Shown: positions 28,235-37,951, counted from the stretch's first letter. The stretch is 39,386 nucleotides of DNA from Candidatus Burkholderia verschuerenii (GCF_001189365.1 NZ_LFJJ01000028.1:1-39386), one strand, 5' to 3'. Translations and numbers: made by a program. Notes: generated from the letters alone by a model not told the origin.

Positions 28235-29062
28235 GTGACACATCCGAACGATCTGCCGCTGTCACCGCTTTCCGCGCTGCAATTCTATGCAACAGCGCCC
28301 TATCCTTGCAGTTATCTGGAAGGCCGCGTGGCACGTTCGCAGGTCGCCACACCCAGTCACCTCATCAATTCCGACGTCTACACCGAACTCGTGAAAGCCG
28401 GTTTCCGGCGCTCGGGCGTGTTTACCTATCGGCCGTATTGCGACGGCTGCCGCGCCTGCGTGCCGGTGCGCGTGCCGGTCGCGCGCTTCACGCCGAACCG
28501 GTCGCAGCGCCGCGTGTGGAAGCAGCACGGCAATCTGGTCGCGAGCGTCGCGCCGCTGCATTACGACGAAGAGCACTACGCGCTCTATATGCGCTATCAG
28601 TCGGCGCGTCACGCGGGCGGCGGCATGGATCGCGACAGCCGCGACCAGTACGAACAGTTTCTGCTGCAAAGCCGCATCAATTCGCGACTGGTGGAATTTC
28701 GCGAACCGAGCGCGCCGGATACGCCCGATCAGCCCGGCGAACTGCGCATGATCAGCATGATCGACATTCTCGGCGACGGTCTGTCGTCGGTGTACACGTT
28801 CTTCGAACCGGATCTGCCGAAGACCAGTTACGGCACCTTCAATATTCTCTGGCAGATCGAGCAGGCCAAGAGTCTCGATCTGCCGCATGTCTATCTGGGC
28901 TACTGGATTCGCGAGAGTGAAAAAATGGCCTATAAAGCCAATTTCTGCCCGCTCGAAGGACTCGTCGACGGCCGCTGGTCGGTGCTCGATCCGCTCACGA
29001 CCCACTCCGCCGGCATGCTGCCGATGCCGGGCCGCACGCACAACTCCAGCCAGCCGAAGTAA
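28235..29062 (+). CDS. bpt: Aspartate/glutamate leucyltransferase Bpt (ATE1-like)
   Basis: Bpt transfers Leu to N-terminal Asp or Glu (shown for Vibrio Bpt), making an N-degron for ClpS. The start is the GTG at 28235, giving 275 aa. The N-terminal block is [18 protein letters not shown]; the cysteine-rich motif [14 protein letters not shown] sits at about residues 69-82, and FKP-like blocks [19 protein letters not shown] and CPLEGLVDG follow, all typical of the R-transferase family. It is often annotated arginyltransferase, but in bacteria of this type leucyl transfer is the known activity. Together with aat it forms a complete bacterial N-degron tagging pair. Confidence 0.95.
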   Translation: MTHPNDLPLSPLSALQFYATAPYPCSYLEGRVARSQVATPSHLINSDVYTELVKAGFRRSGVFTYRPYCDGCRACVPVRVPVARFTPNRSQRRVWKQHGNLVASVAPLHYDEEHYALYMRYQSARHAGGGMDRDSRDQYEQFLLQSRINSRLVEFREPSAPDTPDQPGELRMISMIDILGDGLSSVYTFFEPDLPKTSYGTFNILWQIEQAKSLDLPHVYLGYWIRESEKMAYKANFCPLEGLVDGRWSVLDPLTTHSAGMLPMPGRTHNSSQPK

Positions 29063-29147
29063 GTCGCCCGACCCGCCCGGTCGGTGCCTCCGCGCGAACC
29101 CGTTAAAATAGCGGTCTCAAAAAAACGCCAACGCGGGGTTTCTCTAC

Positions 29148-30170
29148 GTGTTCAGTTCTCTTTATCCGCTCGCGCGCTCGCATCTGTTCAAGATGGACGC
29201 GGAAGACGCTCATCACCTGACGCTGCGCATGCTCGGCGCGGCGGGACGTACCGGCGTCGCCAAGCTGCTCGCCACGCATGGCCCCGATTCGCCTCGTCGC
29301 GTAATGGGCCTGCTGTTCCCGAATCCGGTCGGCCTGGCCGCCGGACTCGACAAGGACGGTGCGTGCATCGACGGGCTCGGCGCGCTCGGTTTCGGCTTTA
29401 TCGAAGTCGGCACGGTGACGCCGCGCGCGCAGCCGGGCAATCCGCGTCCGCGCATCTTCCGTTTGCCTGAGGCGGGCGCGTTGATCAATCGGATGGGCTT
29501 CAACAACGGCGGCGTCGATCAGTTCGTCGCCAACGTGCAGGCGGCGCGTTTTCGCGGCGTGCTGGGGCTCAATATCGGCAAGAATGCGGACACGCCGATC
29601 GAGCGCGCCGCCGACGACTATCTCTATTGCCTCGAACGCGTCTATCCGTTCGCGAGTTACGTGACAATCAACATTTCGTCGCCGAATACGAAGAATCTGC
29701 GCCAATTGCAGGGCGCCGGCGAACTCGATGCGCTGCTCGGCGCGCTGAAGGACAAGCAGGCGCGTCTGTCCGACCTGCACGGCAAGATGGTGCCGCTCGC
29801 GCTCAAGATCGCGCCCGATCTCGACGACGAGCAGATCAAATCGATCGCGGGCACGCTGCTGGCTCACAAGATCGACGGCGTGATCGCCACCAACACCACG
29901 CTCTCGCGTACGGCTGTCGCCGGCATGCAGCATGGCGACGAAGCGGGCGGCCTGTCGGGCCAGCCGGTGTTCAACGCGTCGAACGACGTGATCCGCAAGC
30001 TGCGCGCGGAAGTGGGCGCGGACGTGCCGATCATCGGCGTCGGCGGGATTTTCTGCGGCGAGGATGCGCGCACCAAGATCGCCGCGGGCGCGTCGCTCGT
30101 TCAGCTCTACACGGGCCTGATTTATCGCGGGCCGGAGCTCGTCAAGGAGTGTGTCAAGGCGTTGGCGTAG
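29148..30170 (+). CDS. pyrD: Dihydroorotate dehydrogenase, class 2 (quinone)
   Basis: This is the membrane-associated FMN enzyme that oxidises dihydroorotate to orotate, the fourth step of UMP synthesis. It has 340 aa from the GTG at 29148, preceded by GGGG. The N-terminal helix [22 protein letters not shown] is the class 2 membrane/quinone segment. The catalytic-serine block [12 protein letters not shown] and the FMN phosphate loops [11 protein letters not shown] and [14 protein letters not shown] are all intact. A -10-like TAAAAT (29104-29109) lies upstream. Confidence 0.98.
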   Translation: MFSSLYPLARSHLFKMDAEDAHHLTLRMLGAAGRTGVAKLLATHGPDSPRRVMGLLFPNPVGLAAGLDKDGACIDGLGALGFGFIEVGTVTPRAQPGNPRPRIFRLPEAGALINRMGFNNGGVDQFVANVQAARFRGVLGLNIGKNADTPIERAADDYLYCLERVYPFASYVTINISSPNTKNLRQLQGAGELDALLGALKDKQARLSDLHGKMVPLALKIAPDLDDEQIKSIAGTLLAHKIDGVIATNTTLSRTAVAGMQHGDEAGGLSGQPVFNASNDVIRKLRAEVGADVPIIGVGGIFCGEDARTKIAAGASLVQLYTGLIYRGPELVKECVKALA

Positions 30171-30213
30171 CCCCTCATCGGTGGTATGGGGCATATAGAC
30201 ATGAACAAACGAT

Positions 30214-30249
30214 ATGACGCGGCGATTGCATTTTCACTATGATCGCCGC
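30214..30249 (+). promoter_or_regulatory. Promoter of the ABC uptake genes overlapped by a dyad
   Basis: ATGACG (30214-30219), 18 bp, then TATGAT (30238-30243). An inverted repeat, GCGGCGAT (30219-30226) and ATCGCCGC (30242-30249), spans the promoter and ends over the -10 box, as an operator would. The regulator is unknown. Confidence 0.5.
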
Positions 30250-30318
30250 ACAGATCGATCGCAGCCGAAAGTCAACGATGTGGCCGACGACTGCGCCCAA
30301 CAAGAGGAAGACAACCCA

Positions 30319-31118
30319 ATGAAACTGTCCACGCTCAAGAAGCTCGTCGCCGCCAGCCTGATCGGCGCGGCATTCACCGCCGTCACGACCGCCGCGCACG
30401 CGGACGATCTGCTCGATCAGGTCAAGCGCGCGGCACGTTACGCGTCGGTCTGGAAGGCACCTTCCCGCCGTTCAACTCGAAAGCGCAGAACGGCGAACTG
30501 GTCGGCTTCGACGTCGATATCGCCAAGGCGGTCGCCGCCAAGCTCGGCGTGAAGCCGGAATTCGTCACGACGGAATGGTGCGGCATCATCGCGGGCTTGC
30601 AGGCGGGCAAGTTCGACGTGATCGTGAACCAGGTCGGCATCACCGATGCGCGCAAGCAGACGCTCGATTTCTCGCCTGCCTACACGTACTCGAACGCGCA
30701 GCTGATTCAGCGCAAGGACGATACGCGCGAGTTCAAGTCGCTCGACGATCTGAAGGGCAAGAAGCTCGGCGTCGCGCTCGGCACCAACTATATGGACATG
30801 GCGAAGGCCGTGCCGGGCGTCGACGTGAAGACGTATCCGGGCGCGCCGGAATATTTGCGCGATCTCGCCGCCGGCCGTCTCGACGCCGCGCTGAACGATC
30901 GCCTGATGCTCGCGTATCTGACGAAGAACTCGAATCTGCCGCTGCGTCCGGGCTCGAATGTCGGCGAAGGCAATCCGTCGGGCATTCCGTTCAAGAAGGG
31001 CAATCCGAAGTTCGCCAAGGCCATCGCCGATGCCATGACGCAGCTCGAAGCCGATGGCACGTTCACGAAGATTTCCGACAAGTGGTTCGGCATCGACGTG
31101 ACCAAGCCCGCGAAGTAA
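30319..31118 (+). pseudogene. Polar amino-acid ABC transporter substrate-binding protein, frameshifted
   Basis: A family 3 solute-binding protein (cystine/glutamine type). The ATG at 30319, after GAGGAAG, encodes a clear signal peptide (KLVAASLIGAAF to TAAHA) and ADDLLDQVKR, then leaves frame in the GC-repeat AAGCGCGCGGC near 30424-30432. The mature domain continues one frame over: RGTLRVGLEGTFPPFNSKAQ, GELVGFDVDIAKAVAAKLG, GITDARKQTLDFSPAY and ISDKWFGIDVTKPAK, stopping at 31118. One lost base (or two gained) explains it; the repaired protein has about 266 aa. The downstream part has its own ATG (30549) but no signal peptide and no first lobe. The intact permease gene follows 134 bp later. 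Confidence 0.88.
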
Positions 31119-31252
31119 GGCTGTCGCCGCTTGGTTTCGAGCGGCTCACCGAGGGCGGCATCGATGCGATGCCGCCCTTCTCTTTTGCCGCCCGGTTTAT
31201 GATGTGCCGATTATTTCGCCCCGTGCGTCTGATCCGTTACCGCTTCCTGTAA

Positions 31253-31912
31253 ATGTCCACGACCTCACTGCTCGTTCAGTCCGCGCCCGCGCTGGCGCAA
31301 GGCGCGCTCTTGACGATCAAGTTCGCGATCTTTTCGATGTTCTTCGGCCTCATCGCGGGCATCGTGCTCGCGTTGATGGGCATCAGCCGCAACAAGACGC
31401 TGATCGCGATCGGACGCTGCTATGTGAGCGTGATGCGCGGCACGCCGTTGCTCGTGCAGATCTTCGTGATCTATTACGGCTTGCCGAGTCTGGGGATTTC
31501 GCTGGAGCCGACGCCCGCGGGCGTGATCGCGCTGTCGGCGAATGTCGCGGCGTATCTGTCGGAAAGCATGCGCGGCGCGATTCTCGGCGTGCATAGCGGG
31601 CAATGGCTGGCGGCGTATAGCCTCGGATTGTCGCGCGCGCAGACGCTGCGCTATGTGATCGGGCCGCAGGCGCTGCGCATCGCGGTGCCGAGTCTGTCGA
31701 ACAGCCTCATCAGCTTGATCAAGGACACGTCGCTCGTGTCCTTGATCACCGTGACCGAACTGCTGCGTTCTGCGCAGGAAGTGATCGCCGCGACCTATCA
31801 GCCGTTGCCGCTCTATCTCGCGGCCGCGTTCGTGTACTGGGTGCTGTGCAGCGTGCTCGAACTCGTGCAACGACGCTTCGAAAAACGTCTCGCGCTACCC
31901 GGACGCCATTGA
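31253..31912 (+). CDS. Polar amino-acid ABC transporter permease (HisM/GlnP type)
   Basis: A 219-aa inner-membrane subunit with five or so hydrophobic segments. The opening LLVQSAPALAQGALLTIKFA and the segment SVMRGTPLLVQIFVIYYGLP are typical of the His/Glu/Gln/cystine uptake family. The EAA loop for ATPase contact reads AAYSLGLSRAQTLRYVIGPQ. It follows the broken binding-protein gene and is followed by a strong terminator, so the ATPase subunit is not encoded here. The start, ATG at 31253, is well supported by the family N terminus. It may be non-functional in practice if the binding protein is lost. Confidence 0.92.
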   Translation: MSTTSLLVQSAPALAQGALLTIKFAIFSMFFGLIAGIVLALMGISRNKTLIAIGRCYVSVMRGTPLLVQIFVIYYGLPSLGISLEPTPAGVIALSANVAAYLSESMRGAILGVHSGQWLAAYSLGLSRAQTLRYVIGPQALRIAVPSLSNSLISLIKDTSLVSLITVTELLRSAQEVIAATYQPLPLYLAAAFVYWVLCSVLELVQRRFEKRLALPGRH

Positions 31913-31930
31913 TTGCTGTCGTCACGAATG

Positions 31931-31964
31931 GCATTAAAGGCCGCTGAAACGCGGCCTTTAATGC
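31931..31964. terminator. Bidirectional hairpin between permease and Gfo/Idh remnant
   Basis: GCATTAAAGGCCGC and its perfect 14-bp reverse complement with loop TGAAAC. The stem contains A/T blocks at both bases, so it can act as terminator for both converging genes. Confidence 0.85.
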
Positions 31965-31982
31965 TTCTTGCATGACGCTGCG

Positions 31983-32824
31983 TCATTCGTCTTCGAAGGG
32001 AAAGCGCAGGTTCAGATCGCGCCGCGCGGCGTCGATCATCGCGATCATGCGCATCGACGTAGCGTGCGTCATCACCGGGCTTTCGGTCTTGCCCGTGCGC
32101 AGCAGCTCGCAGAAATGCGCGGCTTCGTAATTGAGGCCGCCGCCGCTGAACGGCTCGTCGAGTTCGATCGTGCGACCGTCGGTGTAATGGATGGTCGCGC
32201 GCGCCGGGTTCCACCAGTTCTCGTGGATCGTCACCGTGCCGAGCGTGCCGCCGATCAGCGCATCGCCGCGTCCTTGCATGTCGAGCCCGCAGAACAGTTG
32301 CGCGATGCCGCGCTCGTGGCGCACGTTCAGGCTCGCGAACACGTCCACGCCCGTGCTGCCCGACGTCCGATGGTCTGCACGTCTAGCGCTTCGCCGAGCC
32401 AGTCGACCGCGAGAAAGGCTTCGTAGATGCCGATGTCGAGCAGCGCGCCGCCGCCCGCCTCGAGCGAGAACGAAGGATGATCGAGCGGCACGTTCGCCAT
32501 CGAGCAACCCGCGCGCACCAGCCCGATCTCGCCGATCGGATCGCTCTGCAGATGTTCGCGCAAACGCCGGTACAGCGGATAGAAAGGCGGTTTCATCGCC
32601 TCCATGAACAGCAGCTTCGACTCGCGCGCGGCATCGATCATGCGTTGCAGCGCGCGCGCATTCACGGCGGCGGGCTTTTCGCACAGCACCGGCTTGCCCA
32701 CGGCGAACGCGCGCAATGCGTACTCCGGATGACTGTCCTGCATCGTCGCGATGTAGAGCGCGTCGATGTTGGCGAGCAGCGCGTCTCGCGTCGAACCGAA
32801 TCGCGGAAAGCGCCGGACGTGCAA
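31983..32824 (-). pseudogene. Gfo/Idh/MocA family oxidoreductase, 5' truncated and frameshifted
   Basis: NAD(P)-dependent sugar dehydrogenase family. The homology begins abruptly near 32824 with RRFPRFGSTRDALLANIDAL, which is the middle of the Rossmann fold; the roughly 50 N-terminal residues with the GxGxxG nucleotide loop are absent. The EKP motif (GKPVLCEKPAAV), AMKPPFYPLY and GGGALLDIGIYEAFLAVDWL are present. At about 32368-32372, after ALDVQTIGR, one base is missing and the frame changes to SGSTGVDVFASLNVRHERG, continuing to the stop at 31983. Length with one base restored is 281 codons, against about 330 for an intact family member. It lies directly after the terminator of the GntR gene, so a deletion joined the two. 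Confidence 0.88.
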
Positions 32825-32830
32825 GAAGCA

Positions 32831-32858
32831 ATAAAGCCGGGAGCGGTCCCGGCTTTAT
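32831..32858 (-). terminator. Terminator of the GntR-type regulator gene
   Basis: ATAAAGCCGGGA / TCCCGGCTTTAT, perfect 12-bp stem with a four-base loop, 28 bp after the regulator stop. Confidence 0.85.
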
Positions 32859-32886
32859 CGTCTCAGCGGATCATCCGATGCTTCGT

Positions 32887-33633
32887 TCAGGCGCCGGCCT
32901 GAGCATCGACGGTCGGCAGCTGCGGGCTCGTGCGCTCCAACGAGAACGCGCGACCCACTTCTTCCGCGGCGAGATCGACCAGCGTGCGCGTCGCGGCTTC
33001 GGCGGCGGCGGGATCCTTCGCCTCGATCGCCTCGACCACACCGCGCTGCGCGGCGAGCGTCGCCTCGCGCACGGCTTCGATGCCGTCGACGATCGGATTC
33101 ACCGTCATCAGCGCGCCGCGCACGATTGCCGTCATCTGGCGAAAGAATTGGTTACCGCTGGCGGCAACGATCCGCGTATGCAGCGCTTCGTCGGCCGCCT
33201 GATAATCCGGCTCGCCGACTTGCAGACGCGAGAGCGCATCGAACGCATCGCGAATGCCGGCGATTTCCTCCGGCGTCGCGCGCGCGGCGGCAAGCGCTGC
33301 AGCGCGCGGCTCGATCAGCATGCGGAATTCGATTACATCGCGTAGGAACGTTTGATCCGGTTTCGCGCGGAAACGCCAGCTCACCACATCCTCGTCGATC
33401 AGACGCCAGTCGCTCATCGGCCGGATGCGCGTGCCGGTTTTCGGCCGCACATCGAGCATATGACGCGCGAGCAGCATCGACAGCGCTTCGCGCATGACGG
33501 TGCGGCTTACGTCGAACTCCTTCGAGAGAATGTCTTGCGGCGGCAATATTGCGCCGTACTTCTGCTCGACGATGCCGGAGACGAGTCCGTCCATGACCTT
33601 CGCCACCAGCGATCGCTCTTTGTTTTCATCCAT
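32887..33633 (-). CDS. GntR family regulator, FadR/FCD subfamily
   Basis: A 248-aa transcription factor. The N-terminal winged helix (VMDGLVSGIVEQKYGAILPP, then LSKEFDVSRTVMREALSML) covers residues 13-55. The FCD effector domain follows, with FLRDVIEFRMLIEPRAAALA and the metal/ligand histidine region EALHTRIVAASGNQFF. Such proteins usually repress sugar-acid or organic-acid catabolism genes beside them. Here the neighbour is a truncated sugar dehydrogenase, so its target operon may be gone. The protein itself is intact. The start is the ATG at 33633. Confidence 0.92.
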   Translation of the reverse strand: MDENKERSLVAKVMDGLVSGIVEQKYGAILPPQDILSKEFDVSRTVMREALSMLLARHMLDVRPKTGTRIRPMSDWRLIDEDVVSWRFRAKPDQTFLRDVIEFRMLIEPRAAALAAARATPEEIAGIRDAFDALSRLQVGEPDYQAADEALHTRIVAASGNQFFRQMTAIVRGALMTVNPIVDGIEAVREATLAAQRGVVEAIEAKDPAAAEAATRTLVDLAAEEVGRAFSLERTSPQLPTVDAQAGA

Positions 33634-34157
33634 CTCGCTTCTCCCCTATCCGCCTGTCCTTAGCCCGTGTATCTCTCTCTTGCATCGCTCGCGCGCGCCC
33701 CATGCGCTCAGGCACGACAAGCCCCTCGGCCCCTTCGTCGTGCTTGCTACGTTGCGTCTTCGCTGCTTCGAAAACCAGTTGGGAATTTCCTGACAGGGTA
33801 TTCCCTCTGAATCGATGAACGATTGCACCGGTTTTGCCGTGCTGTTTTTACCGCTTCGTTCGCGTGCTCTGCACTCGCGCCGCGCCCGCGACGCGATTCA
33901 TCAGGGAAACTGAAGAATCGGGGCGTCGCGGGCGCGGCAAACTCAATAATTGCGGTCGTAACCAATCCTCCGACCCGTCATGCTCGCATTTGAGCAAGCA
34001 TCTCGTATGCTTTCTGTGCGAACGCGAACGCTCGCTTGATGACGCTTCGCTTTTGTATGACCCACGCGGTCAAAACTACTTGAACGCTTCACTACTTTCG
34101 CGCGTATTCGTTTTAGTTCCCGCTTACGCGACGTAGTTCGAATGTTTTATCGAATGC
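33634..34157. other. Long gap between GntR gene and GT4 remnant
   Basis: 524 bp without recognisable coding sequence on either strand. It is AT-richer than its surroundings after 33900. An interrupted inverted repeat, GGGAAT (33781-33786) and ATTCCC (33800-33805) around TTCCTGACAGGGT, lies 150 bp upstream of the regulator and could be its operator. No homology to a gene remnant was recognised. Confidence 0.5.
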
Positions 34158-35290
34158 TTACGTGCGGCGTGCATCGAGACGCAACTGACGACGCTGCATC
34201 GAATTGCATTCGGCCAGCGTGTGCTGATAAATCGCCATGTATTCGCCGCTCACGCGTTCGACCGACAATTGTTCCAGATTCTCCTGCGCACGCGCGGCGA
34301 AACGGCCGCGCGCCTGCGAGTCGAGCAGCAGCCAGCGCAGCTTCGCCGCGATCTGCGCGGTGTCGCCCGCAGCAGGCACCAGCACGCCTGCCGCGCCGTC
34401 GTCGAGCATTTCTGGAATGCCGCCCACGTCCGTTGCAAGAATCGCGCAGCCGGCTTCGCGCGCTTCGGCGATCACGAGCGGACACGAATCCTGTCGCGAT
34501 ATCAATGCGAATACGTCGGCGCTCGCGAAATACGGCCGCGCGTCGTCGACGTAGCCGGTGAAATGCACGTACGACGCGACGCCGAGTTCGCTCGCGAGCG
34601 TTTCCATCGCCGCGCGATCCGGCCCGTCGCCGACGAGATACAGCGACGGCTCCGGCAGCGATTCGCGCGCATCGGCGGACTCGCGGCGCAGTAGCGCGAA
34701 CGCGTGCAGCAGATCGGCGATGCCTTTTCTGCGAACATCCCCGCCACGCAGACGATATTCGGATGCTTGAGACGCACCGGCCGCGCGGCTGGACGGCACA
34801 ATAGACGCGGCACGCCGACCGCGCCGTTGAGCACCACGGAAAGCCGCTCCGGCCCGATGCCGCGCTCCTCGAGCGTCTGCGCGACGGCGCTGCTCACCGC
34901 GACCATGCAATCGCCCGCGCGCACGAGCGAGGCGCTTTTCTGCAGTTCGTGATGCACCGTGGTGACGAGCGCGAAGCGCCGCCGCATGCTGCCGAACCGC
35001 GAAATCAGCGCGCCGGTCATCATGTGCGCGTGCACGATGTCGGGATCGAAACGATCGATGAGACGATTGAAGCCCGCGATCATCGACGGCACGCGCCACG
35101 GCTGACGCGACTGCTGCAACGGAATATGCGTGATGCCGTGGCGGCGCAGCAGCGGCTCGAAACCGCCGCCCGACGACGCCACGACCACCTCCTGCCCCAT
35201 GCGCGCCTGCACGCAGGCCAGGTCCACCATCATGTTGACGGTGCCGTTGCCGATCGTCTGCGCGTGGTTGGCGAGGTGAACTATTCGCAT
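34158..35290 (-). pseudogene. Family 4 glycosyltransferase, single-base frameshift
   Basis: GT-B fold enzyme of the kind used in exopolysaccharide or LPS synthesis. The ATG at 35290 gives MRIVHLANHAQTIGNGTVNM and the acceptor-side blocks VHAHMMTGALISRFG and TTVHHELQKSASL, up to NIVCVAGMF. There, at about 34733, one base is missing (TTCGCAGA where TTCCGCAGA is expected) and the rest continues in another frame: RRKGIADLLHAFALLRR, LYLVGDGPDRAAME and the donor-binding SCPLVIAEAREAGCAILATD with GGIPEMLDDG. The repaired protein would be about 377 aa. The current product loses the whole sugar-nucleotide domain. A sequencing error at one base is the main alternative. Confidence 0.87.
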
Positions 35291-35497
35291 GAAGGTGCCG
35301 ATGCCGTAGCCTGTTTCGCGCCCGCGCCCGATGACGTCGCGTGCGATGAAATGCCGTAAATAACGGGGTTTTCCGCTCGCGCGCGAGCCGCTCGGGTCGA
35401 AGCCGTCGTATCGGCCTGGACTGAACGGGCCGCGTGCGCCGGGGCTCTCGTTCTTCTGTGATTCCGTGCCTGCGCGAGACGAGGCAGGCGCGCGCGC

Positions 35498-36034
35498 TTA
35501 CAGCAACTTGTAGGTGTTCGCGAACGCGTCCGGACCCGACGCATGCAACTTGCCGTTGCCGGCTTTTTCACGCGCCTGACGGCTCTTTCTCGTCAGACCG
35601 ATATACGGCATGCCCTGCTCGAGAAACGGACCTTCGGTCTTTCGAAAGCCGAACGCTTCGTAAAACGCGCGCAGGCTTACCGGCGCGGTGAGACGCACGC
35701 CACGGCCGGGCCAACGCTCTGCCGCGACCGCGAGCACGCGTTCGATCAGCGCGTGCGCGGTGCCGTCGCCGCGGCGCAGCGGGCTCGTGAGGATTTTGTC
35801 GACGAACACCTCCGGATCTTCCGCATCGCCTTCGTGGATACGCGCGTAGGCGAGCACGGGCATCGAGCGCGACATGTCTTCGGCGGCGAACACATGCACG
35901 CCGGTTTCATCGCGACCGTCCGGATCGAGATGCACATGCGATTGCTCGACGACGAACACCGCACTGCGCGCGCGCAGAATCAGATAAAGCTCGCGCGCCG
36001 TGAGTTGTTCGAAATCCAGGGTTTTCCAGTTCAT
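35498..36034 (-). CDS. ElaA-like GNAT acetyltransferase
   Basis: A 178-aa protein of the GNAT fold from the ATG at 36034 (start MNWKTLDFEQLTARELY). The ElaA signature LILRARSAVFVVEQ is at residues 18-31, followed by LDPDGRDETGVHVFA. The acetyl-CoA loop lies in LRRGDGTAHALIERVLAVAA, and RAFYEAFGFRKTEGPFLEQGMPYI is the C-terminal GNAT block (split here over two strands). About 25 extra residues extend beyond the E. coli ElaA end (153 aa). The substrate is unknown. No partner gene is adjacent. Confidence 0.87.
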   Translation of the reverse strand: MNWKTLDFEQLTARELYLILRARSAVFVVEQSHVHLDPDGRDETGVHVFAAEDMSRSMPVLAYARIHEGDAEDPEVFVDKILTSPLRRGDGTAHALIERVLAVAAERWPGRGVRLTAPVSLRAFYEAFGFRKTEGPFLEQGMPYIGLTRKSRQAREKAGNGKLHASGPDAFANTYKLL

Positions 36035-36505
36035 TGTTCTTCTCCGATGCTTGGCAGGTTCGAGCCTGCGTATTCTTTTACTGCTTGCGCCATGATCGAA
36101 CGTTACGTCCCGGCCCGCCGGTATTCCGTGCGCCATCGCACCGACGTTACGCCTTGCGGGCCCGTCAAATAGGGCCCATCACACGAAGCGGCGTCCCGGG
36201 GAAAGGACACCGATTCACTCCGCAATGATCTTGCCCGCCACCTTTGGCCCTGCTTGCGCAACTTACTGCGCGCAGCGGGCACTAATGGCATGCGCGCGCA
36301 TATTGCGAACGTAACAATTAGCGATCTGGACAGTCGAATAGCAGTGGATTAGCGCTCGCAGCACCCGGCGCCTTCATGGGAAAATCACAATGCATACCGC
36401 CATCGAACGCGCGTCATACGCAAACTCGTACACAATTGAAAACACGCAAAAGTCGCGGCTCGCGCGCGGTATTCAGCACCGGCCATCGCGGCCCGGGGTA
36501 ACGGC
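36035..36505. other. Divergent gap between elaA-like and DUF1839-like genes
   Basis: 471 bp without a gene I can support. It should carry promoters for both divergent genes. GGGG just upstream of 36506 could serve as a ribosome binding site. No tRNA, hairpin or repeat stood out. Confidence 0.5.
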
Positions 36506-37541
36506 ATGAGCGCGTTTCACACGAGCGGTATGACAGGGTCGGGCACGAGTCGTTCACGCGTCGTCGCGCTCGATCCCTTACGCATGCGGGCGCGGCGTCA
36601 TCACGCGCATGCGCTGCATCGCGGCGAGCGCATCTGGCAGGACGGCGCGGGCCCCGTCGATTTGTGGATCGAACTGCTGCATGGCAACGGTTTCGAACCG
36701 CGCGCCGCGCTCGCCTTTGCGGTGGCGCAGGATTTCGAAGACGATCAGTTCACGCTCGGCCGCATTCCGCCCGAAGATATCGAAAAGCTCTACGGTCTGC
36801 AGGTTCAACCGCTCTCCGTATTCGATTCGCTCGAAGAACGCGCGCTCGTGCAGACGCGTCGCGCGAACACCGTGCTCGTCGAAGTCGATGCGTTCTATCT
36901 GCCCGATACGCGCGCGATTTCGTACCATCGCGAGCACGCGAACACGACCATCGGCATCGACGTGATCGATCCGAACGCGCGGCGTCTGGGCTACTTTCAT
37001 CACACCGGTTATCACCTGCTCGACGGCGACGATTACGACGGCGTGCTCAAGGCCCACACGAACGATTCCAACGACGCCAACGCACTCTTTCCGCACGTCG
37101 AATTCGTCAAGCGCACGCGCGATGCACTGACCGGCACGCCGCTCGCCGAAGTCTCCGCCGACCTTCTGTGCGCGCATCTGCTGCGACGTCCGCCGAGCAA
37201 CCCGATCACGCGCTGGCGCGCCGCATTCCCCGAGCATGTCGAGATGATGCTCGAGCGCGGCGAATCGTTTGCGCGGCTCTATGCGTTCAACGTGATGCGT
37301 CAGCTCGGCTCGAACTTCGAACTGTTGGCGCACTATCTGCAGTGGATGCGCGAACAGGGCTTCGATATTCCGGTGCAGACGCATACGAGCGCGCGTAAGG
37401 TCGCAAGCGAAGCGATGGTGATGCAATGCCGTCTCGCGCGCGCTATCGCATGGCCGCAGCGAACGTTGCGACGCGTCATTCGATGTGATGGAAGACGCCT
37501 ACGAACGCGTGGTGCCGCCGCTTGCGAATATCGTCTGTTGA
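36506..37541 (+). pseudogene. DUF1839-like protein with frameshifted C terminus
   Basis: I recognise this as a DUF1839-type protein from the Burkholderia/rhizobial group; from memory such genes sit beside amino acid:carrier-protein ligases, but no such partner is in the window. The ATG at 36506 gives about 310 convincing residues, with VDLWIELLHGNGFEPRAALA, AVAQDFEDDQFTLGR, VEVDAFYLPDTR and LGYFHHTGYHLLDGDDYDG. After SEAMVMQCRLARAI (near 37440) the frame loses coding character. The expected ending FDVMEDAYERVVPPLANIVC reads in another frame (37479-37541), with a stop at 37539. Uncorrected translation instead runs on to 37687 with 70 junk-like residues. The distance needs a net shift of one base. 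A second shift between 37450 and 37480 is possible. Confidence 0.68.
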
Positions 37542-37638
37542 TCAGTCGAAAGCGCGCTGCGAATACAGCCGTATTGATGCCACGTTCTTTCGCTAAGCAC
37601 TCACTTCGGAAAGATTCGGAAATGCTTCCGATCCTTGT

Positions 37639-37657
37639 TTTAAGGGTTTTTCTTGCT
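37639..37657 (+). repeat. Direct repeat copy A (19 bp)
   Basis: TTTAAGGGTTTTTCTTGCT; matches copy B at 37933 in 17 of 19 positions, 294 bp apart. The origin is unknown; it could be a remnant of a small insertion or duplication. Confidence 0.6.
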
Positions 37658-37932
37658 CCATCCTCCAGCGATACATCGCACGCGTGACGCGCCTGTGTCT
37701 CGATGCGTGAACTGTTGCACGCTGCATGCGGCCTGCATGCGTTCCACCGATGCCCGCCGAAGCGAATTGTCCGAGATGAAACATTTATCGCGCGCGAAGT
37801 CTGCCGCGAGGGAGTGCCGCTGGCACGCTTTTGCCGCTACCAAACGCGCAAACGTTTGGCGCGGCGTGCGCATGGGCCGGCGCACGAGGGCCGCTCATGC
37901 AACCCTCATTTGATCTGTGTAAAATGCCTTTA

Positions 37933-37951
37933 TTTAAGGGACTTTCTTGCT
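37933..37951 (+). repeat. Direct repeat copy B (19 bp)
   Basis: TTTAAGGGACTTTCTTGCT; partner of copy A. It follows an AT-rich stretch with the -10-like TAAAAT (37920-37925). Confidence 0.6.

Noticed and set aside
33834..34136. Small open frame in the gap before the GT4 remnant
   Set aside because: No ribosome binding site, no family likeness, and amino-acid composition not like the surrounding genes.
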